Source of the DNA: Nemertoderma westbladi
Lineage: Eukaryota > Xenacoelomorpha > Nemertodermatida > Nemertodermatidae
Assembly (NCBI GenBank): GCA_032718475.1
Contig: JAUCBJ010000187.1
Span: 1 to 64,000 of the forward strand
Length of the DNA: 64,000 nt
Direction of reading: 5' to 3'
Below the pieces are notes generated by a model. The model was not told the origin of the DNA, made no database searches, and worked only from the letters and a program-made list of their open reading frames with translations. The translations under genes were made by a program, and so were the position numbers. How positions within the stretch are numbered: position 1 is the first letter of the stretch; every line of letters starts with the position of its first letter. Shown here piece by piece: positions 1-11,152 of this stretch.

Positions 1-2
1 CA

Positions 3-140
3 CAACAACTCAATCGCCCAGTTGTTCGTTTATGTTTACTGGAAAGAGACAGAGAACTCTCCGGAAACTATGGAAGGCAAGACACTCTTCCCACGACCAC
101 CTCCCTAATTCCTCAAACAACTAGGGACTCCTCAACGTGA
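3..140 (+). pseudogene. BEL/Pao element A: last 45 codons of pol (integrase C-terminus)
   Basis: Open frame entering from the window edge and ending at TGA 138-140. Its product (RLCLLERDRELSGNYGRQDT, near the end) is almost identical to the C-terminus of the BEL/Pao integrase that ends at 45936 in element C, which is followed by the same post-pol sequence. The motif RPV-x-RLCLLE is the usual end of BEL/Pao pol, just past the integrase C-terminal domain. The rest of the element lies upstream of the window, so completeness cannot be judged. Confidence 0.8.
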
Positions 141-808
141 TACGTCTGGAGTGGGTGTATGATTATATTATTTTACCTATTTTATTATATTTTTATATGC
201 GAACTTTATTATGTACTTTATTATAATCGTTTTTATTCAATTTTATTTAGTAGAATGTTGTTTTAGTGATTATTTAGTAGATTAGTGCAATATATTAGTG
301 TTTATTACGTACGTAATTACTTATAATATACATTTAGTGCGACGGCGAGAAAATAATTATTTTTCTCTTTCCTTACTGTCCGTATCATATTATAAATACG
401 TGACTACAGTAAGATGAAATGTCCGTACTTATTAAAGTACAATAAAGCCACTACTATATTCAAGTGTTATTGGTAGGCAGAGTATTAGGAATGCAAAGTT
501 CAGATCCTCGTGTCTCGGCTAAACCAAGCTCTGGGTAGACCTTGGAAACGACTTGCCTCTTCACACTGACATTGCTTCGTGCGATATTGCTCTTCTACCT
601 TATATTAAATAATACATATAGTAGCGTGATGTCCCTCTAACAGTAGCGTAAAACGCAAATAAATCTGTTAAACCTTTTGACCATCTGTAATTCTAGTCGA
701 TTAAGATATCGCGGCACCCACCGATATACTTGAAAGACAAATTCTAGAATCAGTGGTTAACGTCCCCAGACAAGTTCTGGAATAAATCGGTGCCCATCTT
801 AAATATTA
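141..808 (+). repeat. Post-pol region of element A, shared with 45937-46608
   Basis: Non-coding, AT-rich. It matches 45937-46608 with few differences, starting directly after the pol stop in both places. It contains AATAAA at about 441-446. I cannot tell whether it is the 3' LTR or a 3' untranslated region: no second copy flanks element C on its 5' side, and in element A a further ORF follows, which favours a post-pol spacer. Confidence 0.65.
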
Positions 809-950
809 CTTTAATATTTAGTAAAATTCTGTAAAATTCAGATCCTTTAAATTTATAGTCAATTAAGATATCGTAGCACTTACCGATATTCTTAAAAGGC
901 AATTTCATAGAATTAAGGATCCTATGTCCCCAGACCTGCTCTGGAATCAA
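682..950 (+). repeat. Diverged direct duplication, two units of about 110 bp
   Basis: 682-788 and 841-950 share the order GATTAAGATATCG, then an ACCGATAT core, then AGAATTAAGG or AGAATCAGTGG, then GTCCCCAGAC and CTCTGGAAT. The copies differ at roughly a quarter of positions. Only the first unit is present in the homologous region of element C (46493-46590), because element D interrupts that copy. Confidence 0.55.
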
Positions 951-1750
951 ATTGTGTCAATTGTACTATCAAATAATAAAATTCACGTGAATAAATTTAA
1001 ATTCATATTTTAAATGAATTTCATAAATTGTCATTTTGTACAATTTATAACATTCCCAAAATTCCATTAATTAATAGATCATGGGAGCGGAGATTCACCC
1101 TATTGAGTGTATTAGAGTGCGAGAATCTCCAACATATAGTCAATAGCCGATAAAATTAATAAAATCATGCATAAAGAGGATATTGACAATTAAAGAATTA
1201 TTATTAAATAGCATCCCAGATCTGTATGCATGAGAATTACCCTAATTCTACCGCTAGCATTCCATAATGTCACCATAGCAACACCCACGCTAGAATTAGA
1301 AGCAAGTTAAAAGAACAATAGAAAGCTTGTCCCATTGCATAGCATAGAGAATATAGCACACTGCTAGTATCCAAGGATACACAGTAATAACGTGACATTC
1401 TGGAAGGCACTGACTAATGGACAAATGGCCTGTATGTGTGCAGTTGGTGACAGTTGTGTGGAATTTGTGCGTTTGTAGGTGAATGTTACTGCTAAGGTGT
1501 GTTTACAGTAGCTAATCGCAATTGTGAAAGTAGCCCAACTCTCCTATAGAAAGAACCTAAAGTGGATTCAAGCCTTTGGGACGGACAGTGGAGTGACTTG
1601 TGCCGGTTGTCGTTGTCGTGCTGTTGCTACATGTTGGCGTAAACACCGCGACGACGATACATCGGCGCTGAGAATCCCACTGTCCGGGGCGAAGAGAGGT
1701 AGGCAGCGACGCCCGCTCGCCTAAACATAAACTCATTACAATATTAATAA
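811..1750. other. Non-coding stretch between post-pol repeat and Cys-rich ORF
   Basis: No convincing gene. It holds a short inverted repeat (GGAGATTC at 1090-1097 and GAATCTCC at 1123-1130) and a CpG-rich patch at 1560-1725 that stays open for 67 codons without an ATG start. If element A follows the plan of element D, this is where an accessory-ORF intron or N-terminal part would be expected, but I see no similarity to D there. Confidence 0.4.
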
Positions 1751-3214
1751 ACTCAGATAGCAGATCTAACGGAGTTGATAGAAGATGATCTTGGTATCAG
1801 GGAGCGATATACTCTACCTTTACAAGCATTTGTGGATAGCTTGATACGCGATGAAGCCGATCCAACCATTACGGAGGACGATGGTCGTTATATCGAACCG
1901 CCGATGTCCCAAGAGCAACTTACGTGTGAATTGGACTATCGAAAATTCACCGCTCGCTATACGCATCGTAATGGTACGTATATGGACTTCCTAACTACCG
2001 GCCATCCTATCGATTTACATGATACGGACGATGTAGACACCGAAAGGGAAATGGTTCTATTTAAATATCATACCCAGCGGAGTCGTAACGATAAACCGAA
2101 AATAGATCACGAAAATTCTATTCGTAACAGACTGGGAAGACGAACCAATATGCCTAGAATCTGAGGAGATTCAGCCTATCGCGCCCGGAACAGCGACAAC
2201 GATTACATCATAGAATGGTATCAAGGTCCACAGTGTCTCACTGCGTACGATTATCGACATGCCAACTATGTTTCTAGGCAACGTTGTCGGTTATGCGCAT
2301 CGAGAGACCACGATACGCCCATGGACACCAACGTCCGCTGTTCCTATTTCCAAGAACAACCGACTATGGAAATTTATTGCGCATATTGCAGACTCAATAA
2401 CTTGCATATCTTTGCGGTTTGCCCTCAATTTATGACTCAATGTCACCATTGTCAACTAAAGGGACATGCTAGTTTCGACTGCCCTTTTAATCACGATTTG
2501 GAAAGCGTAGATGAAATGATCACACTACGTTACATCAGAGCTTGGGAAGCGAACGCTGATTTACATTGTGATTCGTGCCATCGCTATTATCCCGGACGCG
2601 CTTACGAAGGAGTTTATGCGTTCCATCCTTATCTATTCGCTTCGGTTGAACAGAAATCACGCATATCAAGTTACGAGCTACTGAAGCGCGTTGGAGAATG
2701 TATTTCAACCAAATTCGTACGCAAATTTCTCAGGAGTGTTAATCCTAGCGACCTTCATTCCTATAACTTAATCAATTATATCCATCAGGATCCGGACTAT
2801 GGAGACTTGTTTGTTAACTCACACCCCGAGTTACAGGAAGTATATCGACGGCCTTACGAATACCGAGCCCGCGAACGCGAGTTGGAAAGGACCATTAAAC
2901 CCCGGAGGTTTCTAACTGCCTATGGTCCACCCACGGCCCTCGTTCAGACCACTCGTAAAGGACCCGTAAGAGTGGCTGTCTTGAAACGAGCTCTCAAAGC
3001 CGTTAGACCCCTCTCCCCGGACGTTGATGTCAATCAACCCGGTACTTCGACTGGCGGATACACCGACCATAATCCTACACCCTCTGATGCAATCATATTG
3101 CACCCTTCACCCAGGAGTTATAGCCCTCCTTGTAAAGTGGCTCGCCCCAAAGAGAAAAGGACTCTGGCTAGCTTTAAGAAACTGCGTAAACGCCGTCCGC
3201 GCAAGAAAGACTAA
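1751..3214 (+). pseudogene. Cys-rich accessory ORF (ORF3-like C-terminal half) of element A, one TGA
   Basis: A single frame stays open for 488 codons from just after TAA 1748-1750 to TAA 3212-3214, except for one TGA at 2162-2164. The middle has three Cys/His clusters: CRLCASRDH, then CAYCRLNNLH followed by IFAVC, then CHHCQLKGHASFDC. The last is a perfect CCHC zinc knuckle (C-x2-C-x4-H-x4-C). A further C-x2-C-H lies at about 2568-2580. The C-terminus is strongly basic (RKRRPRKKD), suggesting nucleic-acid binding. The N-terminal part resembles the end of element D ORF3 (61440-61600): DDR...P, then a Y-N/T-x2-x2-GTxY motif. That similarity is weak and judged by eye. No ATG starts the frame before 2321, so an upstream exon or decay is likely. 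Family name unknown. Confidence 0.55.
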
Positions 3215-4485
3215 CTGTTTAGAGTATTTACGTATATTAGAAACTGTGATTTTGTATATTTTATAGACTCAAATCCCATTTTCTAGGAGCGGTGTAAAAG
3301 CTTCTGTGGGATATAACTGGCCCTTTTGCTTTGCAATCCAGTTTCCCCCCTAGGCGCTGGAATACTCTAAAAGCCTCTATAACTATATATATATTCCCCT
3401 CGCCCGCAAGGTACCGTTATAGGTGTTTTAACGGACATAAAAGTCATTCTTCTATATACGTGTTTTGGCGGACATGGTAAGGCAAAAAACCCGCAATGCA
3501 CCAAATACCTGCACACAGCTTATCCTTGATGATTCATATTACGACATCTAACAGCTGGTTGCTGACATGGAAACAGCCATTGGCCACATGGTTCTTTGTT
3601 TAGCTTAAGCCAATCAGAGCGATTTTTTCTGTCGATGTGGAGCTTTTCGGCCGATCATACTAGGAGTGTTCAGTCTTACTGTTTTTTGTGATACTGTTGT
3701 GTTGTTGCTATCTAGGCCAGGAACACCGGCTCTAGAGTCAATTCGTTTTCATACTTTAGAAGAAACATTAGTAGGCTTAAATTATAGAGCGTATAACTGT
3801 TATCATATCAATCATAACGACTCAATCGGCACATACATTGTCATATCATATCTTAACCTACCGTCTTAATGCTTTTACTGTTGTCATATTTTGTATTAGT
3901 TGGTTGAATATTATTTGGAGAACATTTATAAAGAACCCAAATTTCCCAATTTTCTTGATACACTACAGGTTAGAGAGACGGGTTATATATAGCGATTGCG
4001 ACTTATATTATTGTGTATGTAGTGAATTTAATGCTATTTGATAAGCACTACATTGGTCCGTTGCTGTTCTCTTTATATATGATAAAAATCATTGACGGTC
4101 GGCAAATTAGTGGGCAGTATTGTGTGTTACCGGTAGTGTGCATGATTGTGACTGATAACTAAGCATTTCCTAAAGAATGCGCCTCATACGTGAATCATAA
4201 GCCTTACCGACTTACCGTTGTGATTAGTATAAGTCATATCTCTGTTTACCTAGATAGAGCGCCACGTCCTAAAGGAACTGTTAATATTTCCCGAAAGTGA
4301 ATAATATTAGTCAGAAATTATTTATTAACGATCAATCGAATAATACAGTACAGTAAGCTTACACTGCAATAATAATCTAAGCCCTCAGAATCCAGTCTCC
4401 CGGGTATATCCAGCGGGTGAATGGACGCGCACTAGGCTGGCTTCTGCTAATGTTGTGTTTATTGGTATTAAATATTTGTCATCTT
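3215..4485 (+). repeat. 3' terminal region of element A, distantly related to 33040-33560
   Basis: No gene. Blocks at 3289-3860 recur in the same order at 33040-33520: TGTAAAAGCTT, GGTGTTTTARCGGACATAA, AATACTCTAAAAG and a CCAATCAGAGCGATTTT block containing a CCAAT box. The shared order on the 3' side of element A and the 5' side of element C suggests related LTRs (U3 promoter), but exact LTR ends were not found. Confidence 0.45.
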
Positions 4486-5838
4486 CTAAAGTCTATTTAT
4501 AAACCAAAAGACATATAAATTTTGGCAGGTTAAACTGCTAAAGGTCTTCAAAAGCGCGTACAACCGGTTCTGTCGCCCGGTGCCTGTAAGTGGGATATTA
4601 ACAAATGTTTCCACTACTTCTGGCTCCTCGTAAATACTACCCGAGCCAGCCTCACTCTCTGATAGTCCCAACTGTCCCAGTTCTAGTCGGCGCTTCTGCT
4701 TGGCCTGATATTGCATAAGCCCCCTTAGCCGGGCATGCATATCATCCTGCATACGCTTTCCCGCTCTCTCTCTCTCTCTATCCTCTCGTAAACTTTGCTC
4801 GGCCAACTCTGCCTCTCTCGTCTCCCGCTCTCTACGCTCGTTCTCTACTCTCATCTCTCGCTCTTTACGCTCATCCTCTACTCTCTCTGCCCTCTCTCTA
4901 CAGTCTCTCGCCACTCTCTCGGCTCTCTCTCTACATTCCCTGGCTAGCTCTCTCTCTTTCTCTAGCAACGCTGTTCCCTCATTCAACTGCCTCTCTAATT
5001 CTTTCTGGTCTGGCGCCGCAAGGTCTAATAGACATGCCAGATCTATCTCTAACACCCTTCTTGCTTTTGCGGAGGATGTAGCGGACTTGTCAGTCGCGAC
5101 GGACTCCCGTTGCCTCTCTGTCCTACTAACTTTCCCCCGTTTTCTGGGGTTCTCGCTAACCGACGAGACCGAATCCTCGGAGTTAACCTCGGATTCGCCC
5201 TCGTGCGGATCTGCCCAACCCACTAACTTAATTCCCCTAGCATCCACTAAATACGGCCCTATGTACACCACTTGGGGCTCCATAATCCCGGATCGCCACA
5301 GTTCAAATAGTTCGGTGGCGACCCCCCTCGCTCTCTCATTCGCTAGTTCTCCCTGCCCGAAACGAACTAGGTATCTGAAATGTTTATTCGACTCACCTAG
5401 TCGCTGGCTCAACTTCCCCTGGTCTACCTTTGCTCCTCGTCTGGCCTCTTTGAGCTGTTTCTTCGTCGCATTGTAGGCTCGTCGGAGCCAGTCACTGGTT
5501 CCGACGTCCTCGTCGCCGATGTCTCCTCCTCCCCTCCTGGTTCGGCGTCGTACCGGCGGCCCCACTGTCGCTGTTCCGGTGGGCCATCCGTCGCCCTCGG
5601 CCTGTGGCTGGCCGGCAACTTCGGTACTTTGACCGCTGTCATGCGTCGACTCGTCTCCTCCCCCTGGTAGACGGCCGCCCTCCGCTTGGACTGCCGGATC
5701 GTCTCTCGTCGGCGAATCCGGCGTCGTAGGTCGATACCGTCTCGTCGCGGCCTCGCGGATAGTTAGGTCGTTGGTATCGTCCGGGGTCCGCGGTGGTGTC
5801 CTTTCTCCCTCTGATTCTCGGGGCTCCTGACTACTCAT
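4486..5838 (-). CDS. Unassigned 450-aa ORF with acidic/basic N-terminus and Arg-Glu coiled coil
   Basis: Real ATG at 5838 and no internal stop. Residues 1-120 are disordered, rich in Pro, Thr, Arg and Asp. About 120-200 is a possible folded part (SDWLRRAYNATKKQLKEA, then LVRFGQGELANERA and a short tail). From about 285 to 385 there are imperfect RERAERVx repeats with heptad-like charge, a likely long coiled coil. The last 40 residues change character (hydrophobic, Phe-rich), as expected if the true gene splices out before the stop. Length, layout and setting among retroelements suggest a gag-like protein, but no zinc knuckle, DUF1759 or polymerase follows. A host exon is the alternative. Confidence 0.4.
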   Translation of the reverse strand: MSSQEPRESEGERTPPRTPDDTNDLTIREAATRRYRPTTPDSPTRDDPAVQAEGGRLPGGGDESTHDSGQSTEVAGQPQAEGDGWPTGTATVGPPVRRRTRRGGGDIGDEDVGTSDWLRRAYNATKKQLKEARRGAKVDQGKLSQRLGESNKHFRYLVRFGQGELANERARGVATELFELWRSGIMEPQVVYIGPYLVDARGIKLVGWADPHEGESEVNSEDSVSSVSENPRKRGKVSRTERQRESVATDKSATSSAKARRVLEIDLACLLDLAAPDQKELERQLNEGTALLEKERELARECRERAERVARDCRERAERVEDERKEREMRVENERRERETREAELAEQSLREDRERERAGKRMQDDMHARLRGLMQYQAKQKRRLELGQLGLSESEAGSGSIYEEPEVVETFVNIPLTGTGRQNRLYALLKTFSSLTCQNLYVFWFINRL

Positions 5839-6450
5839 CTTTGTTCTCTCTCTCCTGGTGGCTGGCAGTCACAGTTTTAGCAGTAGGGACTTTTGTACTC
5901 CCACGGGACTTTTGTACTGTGACGGGATCAGAGAATCCCGGCCGGTTAATTTGTGTTACGCGTCACCGATGTGATTGGAAATAATAGTTTGTTGTTGTTA
6001 TTCTGATGTTGATATAGATTAATGATAATATGATATACGTGATAGCACAGTTGAGATATTGTTAATAGAAGTTGAATAATGTACCGGTAGTTACGGTGAT
6101 GTTACAGGTGACGGACGGTGACGGTACAAAAGTGTCACCGATCTGCCCTAGATGACTGAGATAACTGAATGGTAATGTAAATTGATGGATAATATATATA
6201 TTCACTCTTACACTACTGTGGCCTTAGTACCTAGTGGATGCTCTCCCTTGTCCCTGATTGGCTAATAGGTTCATTCTCGCCTCTCACCTCTGTGGGAGTG
6301 CTTCCCCCCCGCTGCTGTTACTTTCCCTCTCCAGGAGGTTTAACCTCTGACCTCTCTTTGTGTGGCTCTTTGGGGTTTGTTGTCCCCATTATTGGTTGTG
6401 TGATACGAGGTTAATGGTGATTAACCTCGTATCCCCAAAATTGCTGAAAG
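5839..6450 (-). other. Leader of the 4486-5838 ORF, no gene
   Basis: Contains two direct copies of GGGACTTTTGTACT (5886-5917) and an imperfect hairpin, CGGTGAC at 6116-6122 with GTCACCG at 6135-6141. On the minus strand TGGCGCCTTTCAG (about 6459-6447) resembles a retroelement primer-binding site just before this leader, which would fit a gag-like role for the downstream ORF. No LTR was found beyond it because the LINE starts there. Confidence 0.3.
6402..6433. repeat. Perfect 14-bp inverted repeat with 4-nt loop
   Basis: GATACGAGGTTAAT, loop GGTG, ATTAACCTCGTATC. All 14 pairs match. It lies just upstream of the LINE start and in the leader of the minus-strand ORF. Role unknown: terminator, cruciform or element end. 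Confidence 0.75.
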
Positions 6451-6474
6451 GCGCCACTTCCCAACTTTATGGGG

Positions 6475-7682
6475 TTATGAGGCGGAATTGAATCTGCTCA
6501 CAGAATTGGCTACTGGAACAGAAGACAGAAAAGAAAGAAGAACCAACCTGCTGAAATGTAAAACGACACTAAAGATTGCTACAATGAACACACGCACGCT
6601 GAAAGCACATAGCAAACAGGGTGACATGGTTGCTCTGGCAATAGAATATAACATCGACATCATCTGCATCCAAGAACATCGGATTTGTCATGAAGACACT
6701 GCCATGAAGTACAATGACATTGGAAATGGATGGACATTAGTAACAAGCTCAGTAGTAGCAATGAAGAAATTATCGAAGCAATTCATCTTTGTTCAACTCA
6801 TTGAAGCAATTACAACTGCTCACATACAGCAACAATCAAGACTTACCTGGCAAACTGTAAATGAGGTATCTGGTCGGAAAAGTTGCGCAAAGGGACGCCT
6901 CAAAGCCAATAGTCCTGAAGAACGTGTTGGGAAGTGGAAAATCACTTCAGCAACTTGCTTGTGCAGCCACCAAACATCGAGTTCAGCCCTACAAGGAAAA
7001 TATATGACTAGACACTACCTATAGAAACAGGGGACTTCACACCTGCCGAACTCCAAAGAAGCATTAAAAGCATGTCCAATAATAAAGCGAGTGGATTAGA
7101 TGAAATCCCAGCGGAGGTATGGAAAACAGGAGTGCTAAACAGACCATTATTGAATGTTTGCAACCGGATGTTAAAAGGGGAAAAGCCACCACCAATTTGG
7201 ACTAAAGGTCAACTAAAGCCTCTCCCCAAGAAAGGAGACCTCGGCATACCAACAAACTATCGTGGGATCTGTCTGCTTGTGGTAGCTGCCAAAATATACA
7301 ATAAAATGATTCTATATAGGATTAGGCCTCACATAGAGAAACTACTGCGTAAGAGCCAAAACGGATTTCGACCAAGTAGATCAACAATAGCTCAGATACT
7401 TGCACTACGGAGACTGATTGAAGGAATTAAGTCGAAGAATATCCCCGCAGTCATGACTTTTGTGGACTTCAAGAAGGCATTCGACTCCATCCATAGAGGC
7501 AAAATGCTTGAAATCCTAAGAGCTTTGGAATACCAGAAGTAATTGTTGCTGGCATTGGATTGTTATATTGTGACACAGAAGCGCAGGTACTCTCACCAGA
7601 TGGTGAAACTGAGTTTTTCTCAATCCTGGCTGGGGTACTGCAAGGTGATACATTAGCACCATTACTATTTTTAATTGTGCTG
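6475..7682 (+). pseudogene. LINE (non-LTR retrotransposon) endonuclease and reverse transcriptase, 5' part
   Basis: 6488-7024 encodes the start of an apurinic-type endonuclease (IATMNTRTL, IDIICIQEHR), then loses most of that domain to a deletion. 7072-7542 encodes the RT fingers and palm: NNKASGLDEIPAEVW, NYRGICLL, QNGFRPSRSTIAQI and TFVDFKKAFDSIHR, the last holding the first catalytic Asp. A 1-nt frameshift near 7530 moves the frame, which continues IPEVIVAG...GVLQGDTLAPLLF up to 7682, where element B begins. The FADD box would lie just after the break. Subfamily not assigned. Confidence 0.85.
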
Positions 7683-9652
7683 TGAAAAGTCTAGTAGTAT
7701 ACCGCTTACCGGATCCTAGTAACGATGTATCTTACCGTAAGATCTAGCAGTGTATACGGGCTCGTACAGTATCTGACAACAAATCCCAGTCCAGGGTGTC
7801 TAAACAAACAGATACAAATACGCGAACAACTACTGGCGAGGAGCAGAGCCTGGTGTCTATTCTAAGTATGTGAACGAGTCAAATGCCCAATGAACTAGAC
7901 AAAAGGATGCCTGTCCTCTAACCGGTGAGGCAGATGTACAGTCTACGGTTACAGACCAAACTCACGGGAAACTGACCTGTACCAAATCAGTCTAAAGGGG
8001 GTCTTGCCTAAAGTAACGATACTGCTGCTCAGACAAACAACAGTCTATTAAGTAAATACTCCTTCTTGCCATAACTAAATACTAAATATCTCCTAAAATT
8101 ACAAATACGAATGGTAGAACTGCAGAATAAATCTTATCGAGAAGTAACCTAAAGTAAGTTAGTACTAGTAGAGCTCTAAGGGTACATATGTTTTAGGGCG
8201 TGTGTGTGTGGGTGTGTTACAAATAAAACAATTTTGGTGTACTCCATTGTACTAGGTTTTAGTGATTTACTGACTGAAACAATACCGTGCGCTAGCTATG
8301 AAAATAAGCTAGTCGCGCTCTGTAGAACTTTATACTTACAAATTACATCAAAGCTCTCTCCTTCCTATCCACAACTCAACATGGCAATTACGGGGTTAGT
8401 AACTACACCCGTGATCGGCACAAATACCAGATTCTGGTTGTAAGATAAGAAATAGGGGTTAATTGCTACCGTACGTTAGCTGATCTGGTATACAATTTGA
8501 TTCTAGAATTTTGTTGCCACGGTGGTTAGCAGCAATACCTATCAGTACGTGGCAAAGCGCGGTAGGATATTAATAAACCTCCCTAGGCCAAGCGAGTGCC
8601 GGTAGCAGAAATACTCCTTGCCTGATCAAATAACTTGGGTTCAGGCAGGGGGGGGGGGGGGGGGTACTAAATGTATAAACTACGAAATGAAACCAGTACC
8701 GAACTGTCGGTATCGCAAGTCACAAAATTATGGAACGTATGCTGTCTGTACCTAATGTGTACTTGCGTACTGACGAACAGCAATGGTTCACACCTGTAGG
8801 AGATACAGGTTAATCCGGGGATTTTGCTTGTTTGCTCCTGTCTAAGGCTAAAATATTCGATCCTAAATTTTACTGCGTCCCAGGACGGCGTCACGCTTAC
8901 CCTGATCTATAGGTCTTCCTGCGGGCAAGGGCGTCAAACAAAGTCTTACCTTCCTCTGAAGTGGGCGCTGTATGGCAAGGGGGCATGCTTCGAACAGGCG
9001 CGAGGGCAAATCTAATGTGGGCGCTTAGCGTGTTGTGGACATCTTTCCCTGCGTTGCTGACGGCCTAACGGTCTAGGCTGCCATCTTCCAAATGCTTGGC
9101 TGTCCCAGTGGTGGGCAAAGATAAATATACATGTTCAAAGTTTACAGTATATTTGTGTAATTTACAAAGAAACTTATCGAAACTAAACTTTACAAATAAA
9201 CATAAGATTGAATAAGCAGTTAGTGATAATAAGTGATAACCGAAGGCAAACCAGCCCTTATATAGCAAATCTGGGACATAGAATCCGCTAGAACCTTCCA
9301 GAGCATTCCATGGCCTCACATTGGAGCAATAAGATGTTCTATGCCCTATGATTGGCCCAACTCATCGTTCCATATGTTGTACGCACCTCATTGGCTTATC
9401 TAATTAAATCAAGGCGAAAATAAATAGCCCAAAAATGCAAATTTCCCGACCGGGATTCGAACTTGTAACCTACTTGTAATGTAACCAACGCCTTAACCAT
9501 CTGACCACTGCGCCAACATAGTTACCTATGGGTTTATGTGTACCAATATGAATAGGCATTGTACATTACTGTAATTTAATCAAAATGCGTCGCATTTTAG
9601 AAAGTTTTTACGTTATGCTACAAATGCTACCTTATAGTGAATTAATCCATCA
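7683..9652 (-). repeat. 3' LTR of element B
   Basis: 1970 bp, starting TGATGGATTAATTC and ending CTTTTCA in element sense. 7683-9411 matches the 5' LTR. Compared with it, this copy lacks about 118 bp present at 21993-22110, has a G17 tract at 8648-8664 instead of G7, and carries a 13-bp insertion near 8909. U3 holds TATATAA (about 9257-9263). The segment 9412-9652 is absent from the truncated 5' LTR, but its inner border (CCGCTCCATG at 9653) matches that of element E's LTR at 63525. Confidence 0.8.
9444..9516 (-). other. tRNA-like module in LTR U3
   Basis: In minus sense: a D-arm-like TGGTCAGATGGTTAAGGC (A box, 9507-9490), GCGTTGG, and AGTTCGAATCC (B box, about 9463-9453). The A-to-B spacing suits a Leu/Ser-type tRNA. 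The acceptor and T stems pair poorly, so it is a tRNA relic or pol III promoter, not a working tRNA. Confidence 0.55.
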
Positions 9653-10311
9653 CCGCTCCATGAAAACAGTAAGTAAGACTGTTTTCACCAATCGAAATAC
9701 AAACTATTTACAAAATATCTCTTAGGTCTAATGGTGGGGCCTAAAATATAAAATAATCACTATCTAATTATTGCATACTTATTATTGCAGGTACAGTGTA
9801 AATACAATCTATCATACGTCATATAAAATACCAATTTACCAATAAACTTTAGTGCATAAAATACAAAAAAAGAGCTTTCGGTTATCAAAATAAACAAATT
9901 AAACAAATTAGAACAAATCAGAACAAATAATTTCAAACCTTTCGATAATCTTTTATATATTACAAATATACATAATAGATTTTCCAAATTAAATCAGTCC
10001 AATATAAACAAACAAAATGCGCAAATAATTTCCAAATAAGTCTTTAAAGTGTCCTCCTGATGAGCTTAAAAGTTCGTCCTACTGGTCTGGATAACGTCTT
10101 CTGAGCGCTAATCGCTAATGGTAGGCTCGCAAGCCTTCCTTTCTCCATAATCTCGCTCTCTAACGTTCGCTCCTCAATGCCTTCACCCTTTTATACGATT
10201 AATCGGTGACTTCTAACTGGGCTTGGGCTCCTACGTCGAGTTGCCTGCGGTTCTAGAATACCGGGAAATGAAACGACCGCCATCTAGCACATCCGTCGGG
10301 AGCGATCAACT
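9653..10311 (-). other. 3' untranslated region of element B before the LTR
   Basis: Begins at the LTR border with a CCGCTCCATGAAAACAG block shared with element E (63525-63541). Then come AT-rich sequence (9700-10030) and remnants of the ORF3 frame around 10100-10200, including GRLASLP from a palindrome copy. A polypurine primer stretch next to the LTR may be CATGGAGCGG in element sense. Confidence 0.5.
10120..10139 (-). repeat. 20-mer palindrome, copy B1
   Basis: Perfect consensus copy in element sense, downstream of the broken ORF3. The local frame reads MEKGRLASLPLAISAQ. Element E has its counterpart at 63821-63840. Confidence 0.85.
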
Positions 10312-11152
10312 TCATTGAAGTCGGTAATATGTGAAGGCAAGTTGCTTACGATTTTCTGAACGCAACTCCGCAGCCTCTAACACATCGTCAAACGTTACTG
10401 ATGGGAGGAAACCCACTCCTTGGGTTCGGTTTGATCGTAGGATATCCAATAAAATGGTAGGCTCACAAGCCTTTGCGAGCTCCTCGATCTCGCCTTTCTC
10501 GTACGCCTTGTATGCCCTATAGGGGCTTAAGGCTTCCCGTTTCTCCTGTGTCGACTTATTAGACTCGTCTACTACCATACTATAGACGTCTGGTTCCACT
10601 AATTTGGGTTCATAAATGACAATCTCGCCCGCGTTCGGTCCACTCATCTTAAACGAGTGGTACAGATTCGTCAAAGGGTATCCACCTTCTTGGTAATGCA
10701 GACTTTGGTGGTTTGGGCATCGTGCTAATATCGGCTCGGGGTTCTCCGGGTTCAAGCGCATGGGAATCACGTTGTCTTGCGCACGCATACATCCTCCACA
10801 TTTATAGAACAGTTTATAAATGGAGAACGCTTCCTTAGTTTCCGGATCCGCTCCTCGAGCGCGTCTATAAAGATTGTATCTCTGTGTCTCGGGTCCTCGC
10901 AAACGTCGCTGGCGTCGCATAACGCATCGTAGGGGTACAATGCATTGATCTCAGCGCGTAACTCCTCCGCTCTTGTGTTATAAGCGTCCAATCGCAGTCG
11001 CGTAACATTTGGATCCGCCTTGGACTTAGCGAGCTTGGCTGTACTTCTCGCCATACTCTCAACTCCGAACACATTAAAGTTTTGTCCCCATATCGGTTGA
11101 ACGGTGCCTGGTGCTCCTGTTCCTGTGTGAATCCCTGTATATAGTGTTTCTA
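10312..11152 (-). pseudogene. Element B ORF3 (accessory protein), frameshifted and truncated
   Basis: Two overlapping frames make one decayed gene: 11152-10767 and 10920-10312. The N-terminal block (STAKLAKSK, then NALYPYDALCD) and second block match element D ORF3. Conserved core: YKCGGCMRAQDNVIPMRL, then NPEPILARCPNHQ, a C-x2-C...C-x2-H motif typical of zinc binding, then YQEGGYPL. About 25 codons present in D are missing at the frame change. The frame ends at 10312, while D continues for some 300 more residues. ORF3 lies after pol, where some BEL elements carry an env, but I see no signal peptide or membrane helix. Role unknown. Confidence 0.65.
10456..10475 (-). repeat. 20-mer palindrome, copy B2, inside ORF3
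   Basis: In element sense CAAAGGCTTGTGAGCCTACC, read in the frame A-K-A-C-E-P-T. It follows KGEIEEL. Element D has a copy after the matching KGEMEEW (60538) but read in a different frame. Confidence 0.85.

Noticed and set aside
1524-1724. Small CpG-rich ORF with several Cys
   Set aside because: No ATG start, no recognised domain, 67 codons only; could be a chance frame.
9444-9516. Functional tRNA gene (also at 46749 and 63322)
   Set aside because: Good A and B boxes but acceptor and T stems do not pair; all lie in LTRs.
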